Shown: positions 35,756-46,046 of the stretch, piece after piece
How the letters are laid out: every line of letters begins with the position of its first letter
Position numbering within the stretch: the stretch's first letter is position 1
From: Spirochaetales bacterium
Lineage (GTDB): Bacteria > Spirochaetota > Spirochaetia > DSM-2461
Length of the DNA stretch: 64,000 nt
NCBI GenBank assembly: GCA_028533045.1
Contig: JAQQAP010000016.1
Location: forward strand, 124,001 to 188,000
Reading direction: 5' to 3'
Program-made: the position numbers and the translations under genes
Notes under the pieces: generated by a model
Database searches by the model: none
Told to the model about the DNA's origin: nothing
The model's input: the letters and a program-made list of their open reading frames with translations, nothing else

Positions 35756-37768
35756 TTATCCCTGGAAGCATTTAATGAGAGAGCTGTATAGCTGATCCGG
35801 TTCAATGGGGCGGGTTATGATATCCTTAAACCCCCATTCAAGATATTGCTCTTTTTCAAAAAGGAGGAGAGGATTGCCCAAAAGAAGGATGGAAATCTCC
35901 CTGTGGAAAGACATGAGCGCCGTAGGAACCGTAGAGAGGTCTTCGTCAATGCTCTCCTTATTAATCATGACCAGATCAATTTCCGGATTGACCCGGCAGA
36001 GTCTTCTGGCCTCTTCCAAATTGTGGGTTATGGTCCAGTTCATATCTTTGAGTTTTAAAAGGCGAATAAGGGTTTCGCTGGAAAAATTGTTCTTGTCTAC
36101 AATCAGGCAGGACTTCCCCCGCAGAAAATCGCTGCTTTCCGATAGGTAAGTTACCGATTTATTGTTTGTGGCCTCTTCCAGACCCGAGCTGTAGGGAAGC
36201 TTTAATGAGAAGGTTGATCCCTTGCCCAGGCGTGAATTAACCTCTATATCACCGCCGAGCTGCCCGGTGATCTTTTTGCTGATGGCAAGCCCCAGCCCGA
36301 TACCGCCGTAGTCACGGGAGTAACCCTCTTCCACTTGACGGAAGCTTTTAAAAATGATCTCCATTTTTTGGGGGCTGATTCCTCTTCCCGAATCCTTCAC
36401 GAATATGGTAAGGCTGTTTTTCTTTCTGTTAATCCTGTAGCCCGCTTTGATAGTACCCTTGTCGGTGAATTTCAAGGCATTGCTCAAAAGGTTATCCAGA
36501 ATACGTTTTAAACGGTCCCGATCGGTAACGAATTGGTCTTCTCCGTCATTACAGGCGAATTGGGACAGAAGTTCAATCTCCCCTTTGCCCATTCGCTCCC
36601 TCTCCTCACGATAAAAGGCCAGCCGGTTTTCTATAAAGCGATTCAGGTTAATTATCGTATAGTTAAGGGTGTAATCATTGCTTTCTATATGGGAAAACTC
36701 AATGATCTCATCGATTACGGACACAAGGTTTCGGGAGCACTTCTCTATTATTTTTATGTAGTGTTCCTTGGTGGAGTAGGAGATGTTCTCCTGCTTCATG
36801 AGTTGGGAAAAACCGATTATCCCGTTGAGGGGCGTTCGTATTTCATGGGAGATATTTGTAAGGAAGGCCGATTTGAGCCGGTCGCTCTCTTCTGCCTTTT
36901 CCTTGGCTTGGATGAGCTGATTCTGGTATAGGTTTCTTTCGGTAATATCGTTAAGAACAATGGCAAAAGAGCTGCCGTCGGGGGTAATATTAAAGGAGGA
37001 ACCCAGGATGTATTTATCCATTCCCCTGTGATTTAGTTCAAATAGACTATCCACATTTCCCTTTACTGTCTCCCTGAGGGTTTCCAGCCAAACCGGATCG
37101 GGGGCGGAAAAGACTTCCGACTCTTTTTTTCCTATAAGATCGGTTCGCTTAAGGGATACTATCTTCTCGAAGTTGGCGTTGACATCCTGGTATATAAAAT
37201 CGATTAATCGACCCTGAACATCAAAGACGGGCTGACAGAAGGCAATGGCGTTTACACTCCGACGGAATAGAATTCGGAATTTATCTTCCGTGGCTTCCAG
37301 GTTTTCCTGAACTTGAGAGAGCTGCCTTGTCCTTTCGCTTACTTCCGATTCAAGTTCTTTGTTCTGTTTTTCCAGAAGATGGCGGGCCTGATTAATGAGG
37401 AGCTGGTTTTTTACACGGGCTTTTACTTCGACAATGTTAAAGGGCTTGGTTATATAGTCTACAGCCCCCAGGTTAAAACCCCGGCTTTTATCCAGTTGAT
37501 TGGCGAGGCCCGTTAGAAAGATGACCGGGATATTTACGGTATCAGGATTATTCTTTAATTCGGAACAAACCTCATAGCCGTCCATGAGGGGCATGACAAT
37601 GTCCAGGAGAATCAGGTCCGGTTTTTTCCGGGATACCGTACGGAGAGCCTGATTTCCGTCCCGGGCAATAATCACGTCGTAATCATTACGCAGGGCGCCA
37701 TTGAGAAAGTCAAGGTTCTCCGTACTGTCGTCAACAAGAAGTATGAGAAAGCGCTGTGTATCTTCCAT
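35756..37768 (-). CDS. Hybrid sensor histidine kinase with N-terminal receiver, PAS and pseudo-receiver
   Basis: Domains in order (670 residues): a receiver with the phospho-acceptor in DLILLDIVMPLMDG and the Lys in YITKPF; a short coiled coil; a PAS-like domain (residues about 165-290); HisKA with the His in LTNISHEIRTPLNGIIG; HATPase with GRGISPQK and GGIGLGLAI; and a C-terminal degenerate receiver. In the latter the acceptor position is Asn (LVMINKES) and the Lys loop reads ITRPIE. The start is the second ATG (37768), set by a TTGAAA/TATAAT promoter that lies within the 3' end of metK and its downstream gap. Confidence 0.9.
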   Translation of the reverse strand: MEDTQRFLILLVDDSTENLDFLNGALRNDYDVIIARDGNQALRTVSRKKPDLILLDIVMPLMDGYEVCSELKNNPDTVNIPVIFLTGLANQLDKSRGFNLGAVDYITKPFNIVEVKARVKNQLLINQARHLLEKQNKELESEVSERTRQLSQVQENLEATEDKFRILFRRSVNAIAFCQPVFDVQGRLIDFIYQDVNANFEKIVSLKRTDLIGKKESEVFSAPDPVWLETLRETVKGNVDSLFELNHRGMDKYILGSSFNITPDGSSFAIVLNDITERNLYQNQLIQAKEKAEESDRLKSAFLTNISHEIRTPLNGIIGFSQLMKQENISYSTKEHYIKIIEKCSRNLVSVIDEIIEFSHIESNDYTLNYTIINLNRFIENRLAFYREERERMGKGEIELLSQFACNDGEDQFVTDRDRLKRILDNLLSNALKFTDKGTIKAGYRINRKKNSLTIFVKDSGRGISPQKMEIIFKSFRQVEEGYSRDYGGIGLGLAISKKITGQLGGDIEVNSRLGKGSTFSLKLPYSSGLEEATNNKSVTYLSESSDFLRGKSCLIVDKNNFSSETLIRLLKLKDMNWTITHNLEEARRLCRVNPEIDLVMINKESIDEDLSTVPTALMSFHREISILLLGNPLLLFEKEQYLEWGFKDIITRPIEPDQLYSSLIKCFQG

Positions 37769-37775
37769 ACTCCCC

Positions 37776-37803
37776 ATTATATCGCTTAAAGCGCTTTTTT
37801 CAA
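37776..37803 (-). promoter_or_regulatory. Leaderless-type promoter of the hybrid kinase gene
   Basis: Minus strand: TTGAAA, 16 bases, a perfect TATAAT, seven bases, ATG at 37768. The -35 box lies inside the metK coding region. Confidence 0.75.
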
Positions 37804-38946
37804 AGCATCAATTTTATCAGTTTTTTCCCAGGGGAACTGATTTCGCCCGAAATGTCCGTAAGCAGCCGTTTCTTTGTAGATTGGTCTAAGGAGGTCAAGT
37901 GAGGTAATGATGCCCTTGGGGGTCAGGCTGAATACATCGCGGACAGCCTTTTCCAGTGCGCTTGCTTCAACCTTCCCTGTGCCATAGGTATTTACATAAA
38001 CAGAAACAGGATCTGCCACACCAATAGCATAGGCCAGTTCTACTTCACATTTATCGGCCAGTTCGGCGGCAACGATGTTTTTGGCGATGTAGCGGGCCAT
38101 GTAGGCGGCTGAACGGTCTACTTTCGAGGGGTCCTTGCCGGAGAAAGCTCCGCCTCCGTGGGCAGCGGCACCGCCGTAGGTGTCAACGATAATCTTGCGT
38201 CCGGTCAGACCGGCATCGCCCTGAGGTCCTCCCACTACGAAACGCCCGGTGGGGTTCATGTGAAAGACCGTATCCTTGCTGAGAAGTTCGGTGGGAAGGG
38301 CTTTCTTTACAATTTCTTCTATCATTCCTTCCCGAATACGATCGTAGGGTACCCCTTCGTTATGCTGGTGGGAAAGAACCACCGTGGGAATATGAAAGGG
38401 TTTACCGTCCCGGTAATCTACGGTTACCTGGCATTTGCCGTCGGGTCTTAAGAAGTCCAGTACACCGCTTTTTCTTACTTCTGCGGCCTTTCTCATTATT
38501 TTATGGGAATACTGTATGGGAGCGGGCATTAATTCTTCCGTTTCCCGGCAGGCGTAGCCGAACATCATACCCTGGTCGCCGGCGCCCTGTTCTTTATGGA
38601 GGCCTTCGCCCTCTGACACTCCCTGGGAAATATCGAGAGACTGGGGCTTGATAACGGACATAACCGAACAGGAGTGGTAATCAATTCCGTACAGGGGGTC
38701 GTCGTAACCAATCTCCTTGAGGGTATTTCTTGCGGTTTTAATGATATCCACATAGGAATTGGTGGTGATTTCACCTCCCACAAGAATCATGCCGGTAGAT
38801 GCGAAACATTCACAACCGGATCTTGTATTTTTATCCTGTTTCAGGGCTTCATCAAGAATGGCGTCGGAAATCAAATCGCATATTTTATCGGGATGTCCTT
38901 CACCAACACTTTCACTGGTAAAGGTGTAGTTTAATCTTTGAGACAT
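37786..38946 (-). CDS. metK: S-adenosylmethionine synthetase
   Basis: The 386-residue enzyme makes SAM from ATP and methionine. It has [18 protein letters not shown] at the N-terminus, [12 protein letters not shown] (near residue 120) and [18 protein letters not shown] near 265, all standard. GGAGG lies seven bases before the ATG. The length is normal. Confidence 0.98.
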   Translation of the reverse strand: MSQRLNYTFTSESVGEGHPDKICDLISDAILDEALKQDKNTRSGCECFASTGMILVGGEITTNSYVDIIKTARNTLKEIGYDDPLYGIDYHSCSVMSVIKPQSLDISQGVSEGEGLHKEQGAGDQGMMFGYACRETEELMPAPIQYSHKIMRKAAEVRKSGVLDFLRPDGKCQVTVDYRDGKPFHIPTVVLSHQHNEGVPYDRIREGMIEEIVKKALPTELLSKDTVFHMNPTGRFVVGGPQGDAGLTGRKIIVDTYGGAAAHGGGAFSGKDPSKVDRSAAYMARYIAKNIVAAELADKCEVELAYAIGVADPVSVYVNTYGTGKVEASALEKAVRDVFSLTPKGIITSLDLLRPIYKETAAYGHFGRNQFPWEKTDKIDALKKAL

Positions 38947-39001
38947 GCTATCCTCCTAATAAATATTAACATATAATGATATGATAATGTATTAAGGGGC
39001 G

Positions 39002-39676
39002 TCAGGCAATACCTTTCATCTCTTTTGCCGAAAGAATTTCCAGTTCCAGGAACTCTCCCTTAGCGCGTACAACCGCATCACAGGTGGTAATTTCTCCGTT
39101 ACGTTCTACGGAACAGTTGGGAATGAGATCTCCCACGTTAATCCTCTCCAGGGCGGTCGGTTCGGCGGGGAAGAAAAGAATTCGGTTCATCAGTTCCCGT
39201 TCTACCTTGCCCGAAATAAACCGGAGGTTTTCCGGGTTCATAAACATAAGGTTGTAGGGCTCTTTAAGGGTTCGGAATACGGGGCCGTCCTTTCTTTCCG
39301 GGGCTATTCTGTATCGGGAAACGAGTTTTTCCAGTCTTGAAAAGTTGTTGTTAAGGAATTCAGCCGTAGAAAGAAGGGCGTTAACCCCAAGATAGGCGGC
39401 TTTATCCGCTTCTTCGGCGGGAAAGTTCTCATCGGTGAGAAGAATGAAAAGAGCAATCTTTCTATCCCATTTTTCTCTAAGCGCCTGGGCGGCCAGCTTC
39501 CAGTGACGGGGAAAGTCGGGGGCATTGAAAATGACCACGTCCGGTTCAATCTCATCAAAGTTATCCATGCATTTGACCGGATGGGTATAGTGGATGACAC
39601 TTCCTCCGTGAACATCGGTGAAGGTGTAAAGATTCTCTTTTATCTGTGTGTCGTTGGCTACTATCAGAAGTTTCAT
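39002..39676 (-). CDS. Pseudo-receiver protein with unknown C-terminal domain
   Basis: The first 125 residues look like a response-regulator receiver (MKLLIVANDTQIKENL, VVIFNAPDFPRHW), but the acidic pocket and the phospho-acceptor Asp are replaced by Asn, so phosphorylation is unlikely. The C-terminal 90 residues (from FRTLKEPYNLMFM) form a beta-rich domain that may be PilZ-like; I cannot confirm this. GAGGT precedes the ATG. It follows the secreted-protein gene by nine bases. Confidence 0.65.
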   Translation of the reverse strand: MKLLIVANDTQIKENLYTFTDVHGGSVIHYTHPVKCMDNFDEIEPDVVIFNAPDFPRHWKLAAQALREKWDRKIALFILLTDENFPAEEADKAAYLGVNALLSTAEFLNNNFSRLEKLVSRYRIAPERKDGPVFRTLKEPYNLMFMNPENLRFISGKVERELMNRILFFPAEPTALERINVGDLIPNCSVERNGEITTCDAVVRAKGEFLELEILSAKEMKGIA

Positions 39677-39685
39677 GTTTTACCT

Positions 39686-40642
39686 CTATTCCGTTCTTAT
39701 GTTTGTTACCGCATAGTCGTATACGCGCCAAATCCCGTCGCTTCGTTTAAGGTAGTAGGTGTAGTCACGCACTACCTGATAATCGTAGTTGGCAAAGGAG
39801 AAGTATTCCCGCACAATTACTTCCGCCTTATCCGGTGTATAGGAGGTGCGGAGAACCTCGTAATTGAAAGGTTTGTCCACAAAGGTCTGCTGGGCCGTGT
39901 TCTGGCCGGACTGCAGATTCATTTTATAGGACTGAATCAAGGCATAACGCTCTTCTTCGGTTATTCTCAGGTATTCCCGGGCATTTACAGGGTTTTCCAG
40001 GAGGAGCGATTCCAGATCCAGATAAAGGAAAAATTTCTCCCACTCATCCTTCTGCCTGGCGCTTAGCATATATTCGGTTACCCGGTCCGGTGGAAGCTGT
40101 TCCGCCTTAAGGAGAGAGCCGGTTATATCGTCAATCACCATTTGGGGATCATCCTTTCTGTAAGAGGGTCTTACGGAGAGGGAGAGGCGATTGGAAAGGA
40201 GGTAATCCTCAGAAGGGGAGAGGACGTTATTCAGTTCGGGAAAGAAGTTGGCTTCTATGAGGTAGAGGCCTTCATCATCAATATCAATGTATTCGCTCAA
40301 ATTCACAACAAAGGCGAACTCTTCACCGGGTTCCAGGTTTACCTGGCGGTAAAAATAGGGGTTGGAGGAGACAAAATAGTCCCGGTACTCCTCGGCCAGA
40401 GGAAGGGCTCGGTTTTTCATATCCCTGAGGGTAAAGCGCAGGTTGTACTCTTTAATATCGGCAATTTTAAAAGAGTAGGGGGCGGGGGAGTCGTTTTTAA
40501 GTTCCACCTTAATATAGATATCGCTATCGGGATAGTAGAGGTTTTTATCGAAAAACCGGATATTCATATCCACCCCATTATTGCCAAAAAGGGAAAATGT
40601 CATTAATGTTAGAAAAAGAGTCAGGGTTAACCTCTTACTCAT
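39686..40642 (-). CDS. Conserved secreted protein of unknown function
   Basis: The 318-residue protein has a signal peptide (LTLTLFLTLMTFSLFG). An N-terminal beta-sandwich resembles an Ig-like 'intermediate' domain (YYPDSDIYIKVELKN, LEPGEEFAFVVNL), and a C-terminal helical domain ends in strands (DYTYYLKRSDGIWRVYDYAV). No catalytic motif. AGAGGT precedes the ATG. It is the first gene of a two-gene unit with the pseudo-receiver and is divergent from mfd. Confidence 0.7.
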   Translation of the reverse strand: MSKRLTLTLFLTLMTFSLFGNNGVDMNIRFFDKNLYYPDSDIYIKVELKNDSPAPYSFKIADIKEYNLRFTLRDMKNRALPLAEEYRDYFVSSNPYFYRQVNLEPGEEFAFVVNLSEYIDIDDEGLYLIEANFFPELNNVLSPSEDYLLSNRLSLSVRPSYRKDDPQMVIDDITGSLLKAEQLPPDRVTEYMLSARQKDEWEKFFLYLDLESLLLENPVNAREYLRITEEERYALIQSYKMNLQSGQNTAQQTFVDKPFNYEVLRTSYTPDKAEVIVREYFSFANYDYQVVRDYTYYLKRSDGIWRVYDYAVTNIRTE

Positions 40643-40693
40643 TGCATACCTCTGTGTATCAGTCTTCTATATCCACAATATCGGCAGGATGTC

Positions 40694-43600
40694 ATGATTA
40701 GTTTATTTCTAAATGAGCTTAATAAAAGAATTAAGGAAAACTTTGAATATAAGAAAATAGAGAACCGTTTTTGTTCCGGTTCCTTTCCCATCCACATTAC
40801 CGGCTCACAAGGGCCCTTTTCCGCAGGGATTGCGGCAACTCTCAGTCCTTTTGCCCGGGATTTTTCCCTGGTACTTACCGCTACAGATAGCGAAGCGGAA
40901 GATATGGTTAACGACCTTGCCCTCTATAAGGATGATGTTTACCACTTCCCCTCCTGGGGTACCATGCTCTACCGGGGTGTTTCCCCCCAGGCCGCTGTTT
41001 TCGGGCGCCGGGTCCATGCCCTGGCCGAGTGCCGGGACGGAAGAAAGTCCATTGTGGTCGCTTCCTTGCGGGCGGCGGCCAGTCTGCTTCCCCCGCCGGA
41101 GTATCTTTTAAGCCGTACCCTTTCTCTGAAAAAGGGACAGGCGGTGGATCCGGAAAAAATTGCCGACGAACTGAGCCGATGGGGCTACTTGCGGGTGCCC
41201 CGGGTTAGCGTGGCCGGTGAGTTTGCCCTGCGCGGGGAGGTTCTGGACGTTTACCCTCCCGGCCGCAACGAAGCAATACGTGTGGTTTTGGACTTTGACG
41301 AAGTAGAGGAGATCCGTCTTTTTGATGCTCTTAACCAGAGTTCTGTGGGAAAAAGGGAAGAAATCACCATCTATCCTGTGAGAGAGGTTCTCTGGGATGA
41401 GGAGCTGATCGACCGTCTGGAAGTCAGCCTGAAGGAAATCGGCCTTGAGCCAGATGAGATCATCAATGAGCTTCAAACCACCGGTGAACTTCGGGGGGAG
41501 GAGCTCTTTTATCCCCTCTGTTTTGAAAAGAACTATACCCTTTTTGATTATCTGGGAGAGAAGTCGGCGGTCTATTACATAAATCCCGAGCTCCTTCGTA
41601 ACAGCGCCCAGGGGCTGAATCAGGAGTACGGAGAACTTTACAAACGAGCCGGGAATGAAGGGCTGATTTATCCCGCCCCGGATCGGATAATGGCCGATCC
41701 TCTGGAGCTGGTGGATAATCCTCCCGGGCGAACTCTGCTTTTTCACTCCCTCATGCCCGAGGAGCTGAGCCGGGAAGAGATTCACTCTTTTCAGGTAACC
41801 CAGGGACGCTCTTTTTTTGGAAATATGAACTTTTTTAAGGAGGAGTTGACCACCCTGACCGAGGGGGGATTCGACATTTACATTTTTGCCGAATCCGATT
41901 CTCAGGCGGACAGAATCTCCTTTATTCTTAAGGATTTTCCCGTAAAAATTGTCTCCGAATCGATCTCCTCCGGTTTTTCTTTGCCCGAAGAGAGACTTAT
42001 CTGTATTCAGGAAAACGAGATATTCGGACGGAAGAAGCGTGTCGCCCGTTCGGTAAAAACCGCCAAGAGCCAGGTTATCGACTCCTTTGTAGACCTGAAT
42101 CCGGGGGACTACGTGGTTCATGTGAACTACGGTATTGGTAAATTCCTGGGGATCAAGCGTATTAAAGCGGCCGGGAACGAGCGGGACTATATCTCCCTGG
42201 AGTATCAGGGGGAGGAGACCGTTTTTATTCCCATTGAGCAGGTTAACCTGGTTCAGCGCTACATCGGGAGCAAAGGGGCCAAGCCCCGGCTGGATAAAAT
42301 CGGCGGATCGGTCTGGGAGAAGAAGCGAAGCAAGGTTAAGAAAAAGGTCGAGGATATTGCGGACCGGCTGGTGCAGCTCTACGCCTCCCGGCAGGAGTCC
42401 ACCGGCTTTGCTTTCCCCGTGGATAACGACTTCCAGGTTGAGTTCGAAGCGGCCTTCCCCTACGAAGAGACTCCGGATCAGCTTAAGGCGGTGGAGCTGA
42501 TTAAGCAGGACATGGAACGCCCCCGCCCCATGGACCGTCTTCTTTGCGGTGATGTAGGCTTTGGTAAGACCGAGGTAGCCATGCGGGCCACATTTAAAGC
42601 CGTTATGGGAGGGAAGCAGGCCTGCCTTGTTTGTCCCACCACCATTCTTTGCGAGCAGCACTACGAAAACTTTACCGAGCGCTTTCGCCGCTTTCCCATT
42701 AAAATCGCCATGATTTCCCGGCTTGTACCCAAGGCGGAGCAGAAGCTTCTCATGGAAGGATTGGAAAAAGGTGACATTGACCTGCTCATAGGAACCCATC
42801 GGGCCCTTTCGAAGGATATTAAATTCAAGCGTCTGGGGCTTCTGGTTATCGATGAAGAGCAGCGCTTTGGGGTGAAGCATAAGGAGCGGCTTAAGGAAGT
42901 CAAGAACGACATAGACAGTCTGGCCATGTCGGCTACTCCCATCCCCCGAACTCTGCATATGTCTCTGGTCAAAATCCGGGACCTTTCCCTTCTGGAAACG
43001 CCGCCCACCAATAGAAAGCCGGTGGAAACATTTATTCAGGAATTTCAGCCTGAATTGGTAGCCCGGGCGATTAGGCGGGAAGTGGAGCGGGGCGGTCAGG
43101 TCTTTTTCCTCCATAACCGGGTGGAAAGCCTGGAAAAAACAACCCTTTTCTTACAGGAACTGCTTCCGGAAGTGATGATAGAGATGGCCCACGGTCAAAT
43201 GACTCCCCGGGCGCTGGAAGATATTATGCACCGGTTTATTCACGGCGCTTTCCAGGTCCTTGTTTCCACAACGATTGTGGAGAGCGGGATCGATATTCCC
43301 AATGTGAACACCATCATTATTGACCGGGCCGACATGTACGGGGTGAGTCAGCTTTATCAGCTAAGGGGACGGGTAGGGCGTTCGGGCCGTTTGGCCTATG
43401 CCTATCTCCTCTATCCCCAGGACAGGGCTTTAACCGAGCTGGCCATGAAGCGTTTGAAAATTATTTCCGACTTTACCGAGCTGGGGTCTGGCTTCAAGAT
43501 TGCCATGAAGGATCTGGAAGTGCGCGGGGCGGGGAATCTATTGGGAAGCGAACAGTCCGGAGAAATCCTGGCCGTCGGTTTTGATATGTACATTCGCCTT

Positions 43601-44095
43601 CTCTCGGAAGCCATCGAAGAACGGCAGAAGAAGGAGGAGGACGAGGAGCAGCCACCGGAGGTTTATCTGGAACTGGACTACTCCGGATTCGTCCCAGACA
43701 GCTACATTACCGATCCCTCGGAGAAGATGGAAGTGTACAAAAAAATCGCCGCCGTGGGGTCCGAAGAGGAACTGGAAGGGCTCTCCTCGGAGCTGTTCGA
43801 CCGCTTTGGTCCCATGCCCGACGAGCTGCAGAGTCTTCTTTCCCTCTCGGAAATACGGATTATCTGCCGCCGTTTGTGGATCTCGTCGCTTAAGGAGCGA
43901 AAGGGTATCGCCACGGTAACCTTTAGCCGTGTGGCGAAAATATCTGTGGACAAGATCATGCATCTGATAGGTTCTTCCGGAGGTTCGGTTAAGTTGAATC
44001 CCGCCCGGCCCGACGCTCTTATGCTGGAGACGGGAAAAGTCGGCTTAAAAGAAAAATCCGAGTTTATTAGGGATAGACTGAATCAGCTTCTGTAA
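40694..44095 (+). CDS. mfd: Transcription-repair coupling factor Mfd
   Basis: The 1,133-residue protein releases stalled RNA polymerase and recruits UvrA. It has a UvrB-like N-terminal half, the RNA-polymerase-interacting domain (DLNPGDYVVHVNYGIGKFLG), the translocase motifs GDVGFGKTEVAMRA and DEEQRFGV, the SATPIPRT motif, QLRGRVGRS, and a C-terminal D7 domain. Length and order are typical. The 3' end overlaps the convergent kinase gene by 29 bases. Confidence 0.97.
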   Translation: MISLFLNELNKRIKENFEYKKIENRFCSGSFPIHITGSQGPFSAGIAATLSPFARDFSLVLTATDSEAEDMVNDLALYKDDVYHFPSWGTMLYRGVSPQAAVFGRRVHALAECRDGRKSIVVASLRAAASLLPPPEYLLSRTLSLKKGQAVDPEKIADELSRWGYLRVPRVSVAGEFALRGEVLDVYPPGRNEAIRVVLDFDEVEEIRLFDALNQSSVGKREEITIYPVREVLWDEELIDRLEVSLKEIGLEPDEIINELQTTGELRGEELFYPLCFEKNYTLFDYLGEKSAVYYINPELLRNSAQGLNQEYGELYKRAGNEGLIYPAPDRIMADPLELVDNPPGRTLLFHSLMPEELSREEIHSFQVTQGRSFFGNMNFFKEELTTLTEGGFDIYIFAESDSQADRISFILKDFPVKIVSESISSGFSLPEERLICIQENEIFGRKKRVARSVKTAKSQVIDSFVDLNPGDYVVHVNYGIGKFLGIKRIKAAGNERDYISLEYQGEETVFIPIEQVNLVQRYIGSKGAKPRLDKIGGSVWEKKRSKVKKKVEDIADRLVQLYASRQESTGFAFPVDNDFQVEFEAAFPYEETPDQLKAVELIKQDMERPRPMDRLLCGDVGFGKTEVAMRATFKAVMGGKQACLVCPTTILCEQHYENFTERFRRFPIKIAMISRLVPKAEQKLLMEGLEKGDIDLLIGTHRALSKDIKFKRLGLLVIDEEQRFGVKHKERLKEVKNDIDSLAMSATPIPRTLHMSLVKIRDLSLLETPPTNRKPVETFIQEFQPELVARAIRREVERGGQVFFLHNRVESLEKTTLFLQELLPEVMIEMAHGQMTPRALEDIMHRFIHGAFQVLVSTTIVESGIDIPNVNTIIIDRADMYGVSQLYQLRGRVGRSGRLAYAYLLYPQDRALTELAMKRLKIISDFTELGSGFKIAMKDLEVRGAGNLLGSEQSGEILAVGFDMYIRLLSEAIEERQKKEEDEEQPPEVYLELDYSGFVPDSYITDPSEKMEVYKKIAAVGSEEELEGLSSELFDRFGPMPDELQSLLSLSEIRIICRRLWISSLKERKGIATVTFSRVAKISVDKIMHLIGSSGGSVKLNPARPDALMLETGKVGLKEKSEFIRDRLNQLL

Positions 44096-46046
44096 GGGAA
44101 GGGGGAGCTTCGGGAATGTAGAGGGAGACCGTGGTGCCTTCTCCTGGCTCCGACTTGACCGCTATATGTCCCCTGTGCTGTTTCATAATGTTGTATACCG
44201 TGGGGAGCCCCAGCCCTCGTCCGGTGTCTTTGGTGGAAAAGTAGGGATCGAAAATTTTCCCACAGGTTTCCTTATCCATTCCTTTCCCCGTATCTTTTAT
44301 TTCAAGACGGATAAAAGAACCGCTCAGTTGGCTTGGGAAAGACTTTAAAAGGTTTGTTTTTTCCGCGTTTATATGAATACTCCCCCCGTCCGGCATCGCT
44401 TCATTGCAATTGTTAAAAAGGATTTCCAGAACCAGTAGGAGCTGTGTCCTGTCTGCGAGTATCTGCAATTCGGAAGACTCTGTATTATTAATCAATTCGA
44501 TATTATTCCTCAATATCGAATAGCACTCTCCAGGGGAGAATAACGTTTTAAGGGAAAGGGGGTGCAGATCCGGGCGTCCGCCCCGGGAAAAGGTCAGCAA
44601 GCGGCCGGTCAGGCTTTTGGTATTGTCCATGGCTTCAATGGCTCGTGACAAATAGGATTGGACAGCGTCGTTGTTATCCAGCGACATCAGGGCCAGTTCA
44701 ATATTTCCGAAAATCCCCATGAGAGCGTTGTTAAAATCGTGGGCTATCCCGGCAGCCAGAAAACCAAGGGATTCCAGAGTCCGCAGTTTATGTCTCTCTT
44801 CCTCCCGGTTTTTCTTCTCTTCCACCATCTGGTTGGCATACTCTCCCAAATCGGCCAGTTCCCGGTACCGGAGCAACTCCTTTTCCAGGGGGATATCGTC
44901 CAGAGCGGCCTGTTTGAAAAAACGGGAGAAAGAGGAAATATCTTGGAGGAAATATCTGTTTATCATATTTAGAAGAAGTGTAATGATGAGGACGCAGAGA
45001 AAAGTAATGACTGATATGCGGAGGATTTCCTGTCTTTGAATAATGTGCTCATGGAGAATGATTTCCTCTCTTTGAGTTTCCAATTTATCGGTGTATACGG
45101 TGGTTCCGATAATCCAGTTCCACTCTTCAAACTCATTAACATGGATAAGCTGTTGACACTCAACCCCTTCGGGAGTGAGTGCGGGATACTCAAGGAAGCC
45201 GCCTCCCTCTTCGGATAATTTGCGAAAATCATCAAAGCGCTGCATGGCATCTGCTTCCCGTAGATTTTGTCCTTTGTTCTGTCCCAGGAGGATTTCTCCC
45301 TCCTCCTTATCAATGATGAAAACATAGTTTATAGTCTCTGAGTAAACATATTCTATAGAGGCAAGAAGGCTTTTTTGAAGATCATTTTTGATATCTTCCG
45401 CATACAGTCCCGTACCGATCAGCCAATCGTAGGGTTCGAAGTGTTTTACATAGGAGGTTTTTTCTATATCCGATTCGAGATCATTCTGTTTAAACCAAAG
45501 GTAGGAATAATGACCTTCTCCTTCCTCACGCGCCAGTTTTACCATGTCCTTTATGAAATAATTGCCCTCCCGGTCCCGATCTTCCCTGCGGTCCTGGTTT
45601 TCTACGAAAGGGGCGGCTTTATTCATCAGGGTAACTCCGTCCAGTCTTATAACAAAATAGTAGCCCAACCCGTCCCGGTATGAGAGCAGGCGAAGGGTTT
45701 CCAATATTTCTTTCTGCAAGAGATCGGTACTTTTATTATCCCGGCCGTTCTCATAGATTGCCCGGGCAATGGTATATCCTTCCTTGGTGCGGTTTTTTAC
45801 TTCATTGCGTGTACTTTGAGCAACCCGTTCGGACTGGAAAGAGAAGCGCTCTATGATACGGTTGACCTCGCATTCCATGCGCTCCTTTTCCTGTCGGTAG
45901 AAATCTTCCTTCGCTGAGTTAAGGGTTTGAATATGATCTTTGCGGTGTATGGTCAACTCAATAGTGAGGATTAGCAGAGACAGGATAATAAGAAATATGG
46001 TTGTTATGAGTCTGACGCTGCCGACCAGACTTTTTCTCTTATTCAT
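44067..46046 (-). CDS. Sensor histidine kinase with double Cache sensor
   Basis: The 659-residue protein has a membrane helix near residues 10-30, a large extracytoplasmic region with two Cache-type modules (GLGYYFVIRLDGVTLMN; GGFLEYPALTPEGVEC...WNWIIGTTVYTDKL), a second helix near 350-370, a linker, a kinase core with the His in AAGIAHDFNNALMGIFGN, and an HATPase with GKGMDKET and GRGLGLPTVYNIM. The HDFNN type is common in NtrB-like orphan kinases. No response regulator is adjacent. No Shine-Dalgarno is seen; an AT-rich -10-like box lies 4-6 bases upstream. Confidence 0.9.
   Translation of the reverse strand: MNKRKSLVGSVRLITTIFLIILSLLILTIELTIHRKDHIQTLNSAKEDFYRQEKERMECEVNRIIERFSFQSERVAQSTRNEVKNRTKEGYTIARAIYENGRDNKSTDLLQKEILETLRLLSYRDGLGYYFVIRLDGVTLMNKAAPFVENQDRREDRDREGNYFIKDMVKLAREEGEGHYSYLWFKQNDLESDIEKTSYVKHFEPYDWLIGTGLYAEDIKNDLQKSLLASIEYVYSETINYVFIIDKEEGEILLGQNKGQNLREADAMQRFDDFRKLSEEGGGFLEYPALTPEGVECQQLIHVNEFEEWNWIIGTTVYTDKLETQREEIILHEHIIQRQEILRISVITFLCVLIITLLLNMINRYFLQDISSFSRFFKQAALDDIPLEKELLRYRELADLGEYANQMVEEKKNREEERHKLRTLESLGFLAAGIAHDFNNALMGIFGNIELALMSLDNNDAVQSYLSRAIEAMDNTKSLTGRLLTFSRGGRPDLHPLSLKTLFSPGECYSILRNNIELINNTESSELQILADRTQLLLVLEILFNNCNEAMPDGGSIHINAEKTNLLKSFPSQLSGSFIRLEIKDTGKGMDKETCGKIFDPYFSTKDTGRGLGLPTVYNIMKQHRGHIAVKSEPGEGTTVSLYIPEAPPSLTEADSVYP

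Noticed and set aside
38947..39001. A SAM-responsive riboswitch upstream of metK
   Set aside because: The visible upstream gap is only about 55 AT-rich bases with a plain GGAGG site, too short for the known SAM riboswitch classes.
41108..43114. A 668-codon open frame antisense to mfd
   Set aside because: Same cause: biased codon use in a long conserved gene. The translation shows no family motifs or initiation signals.
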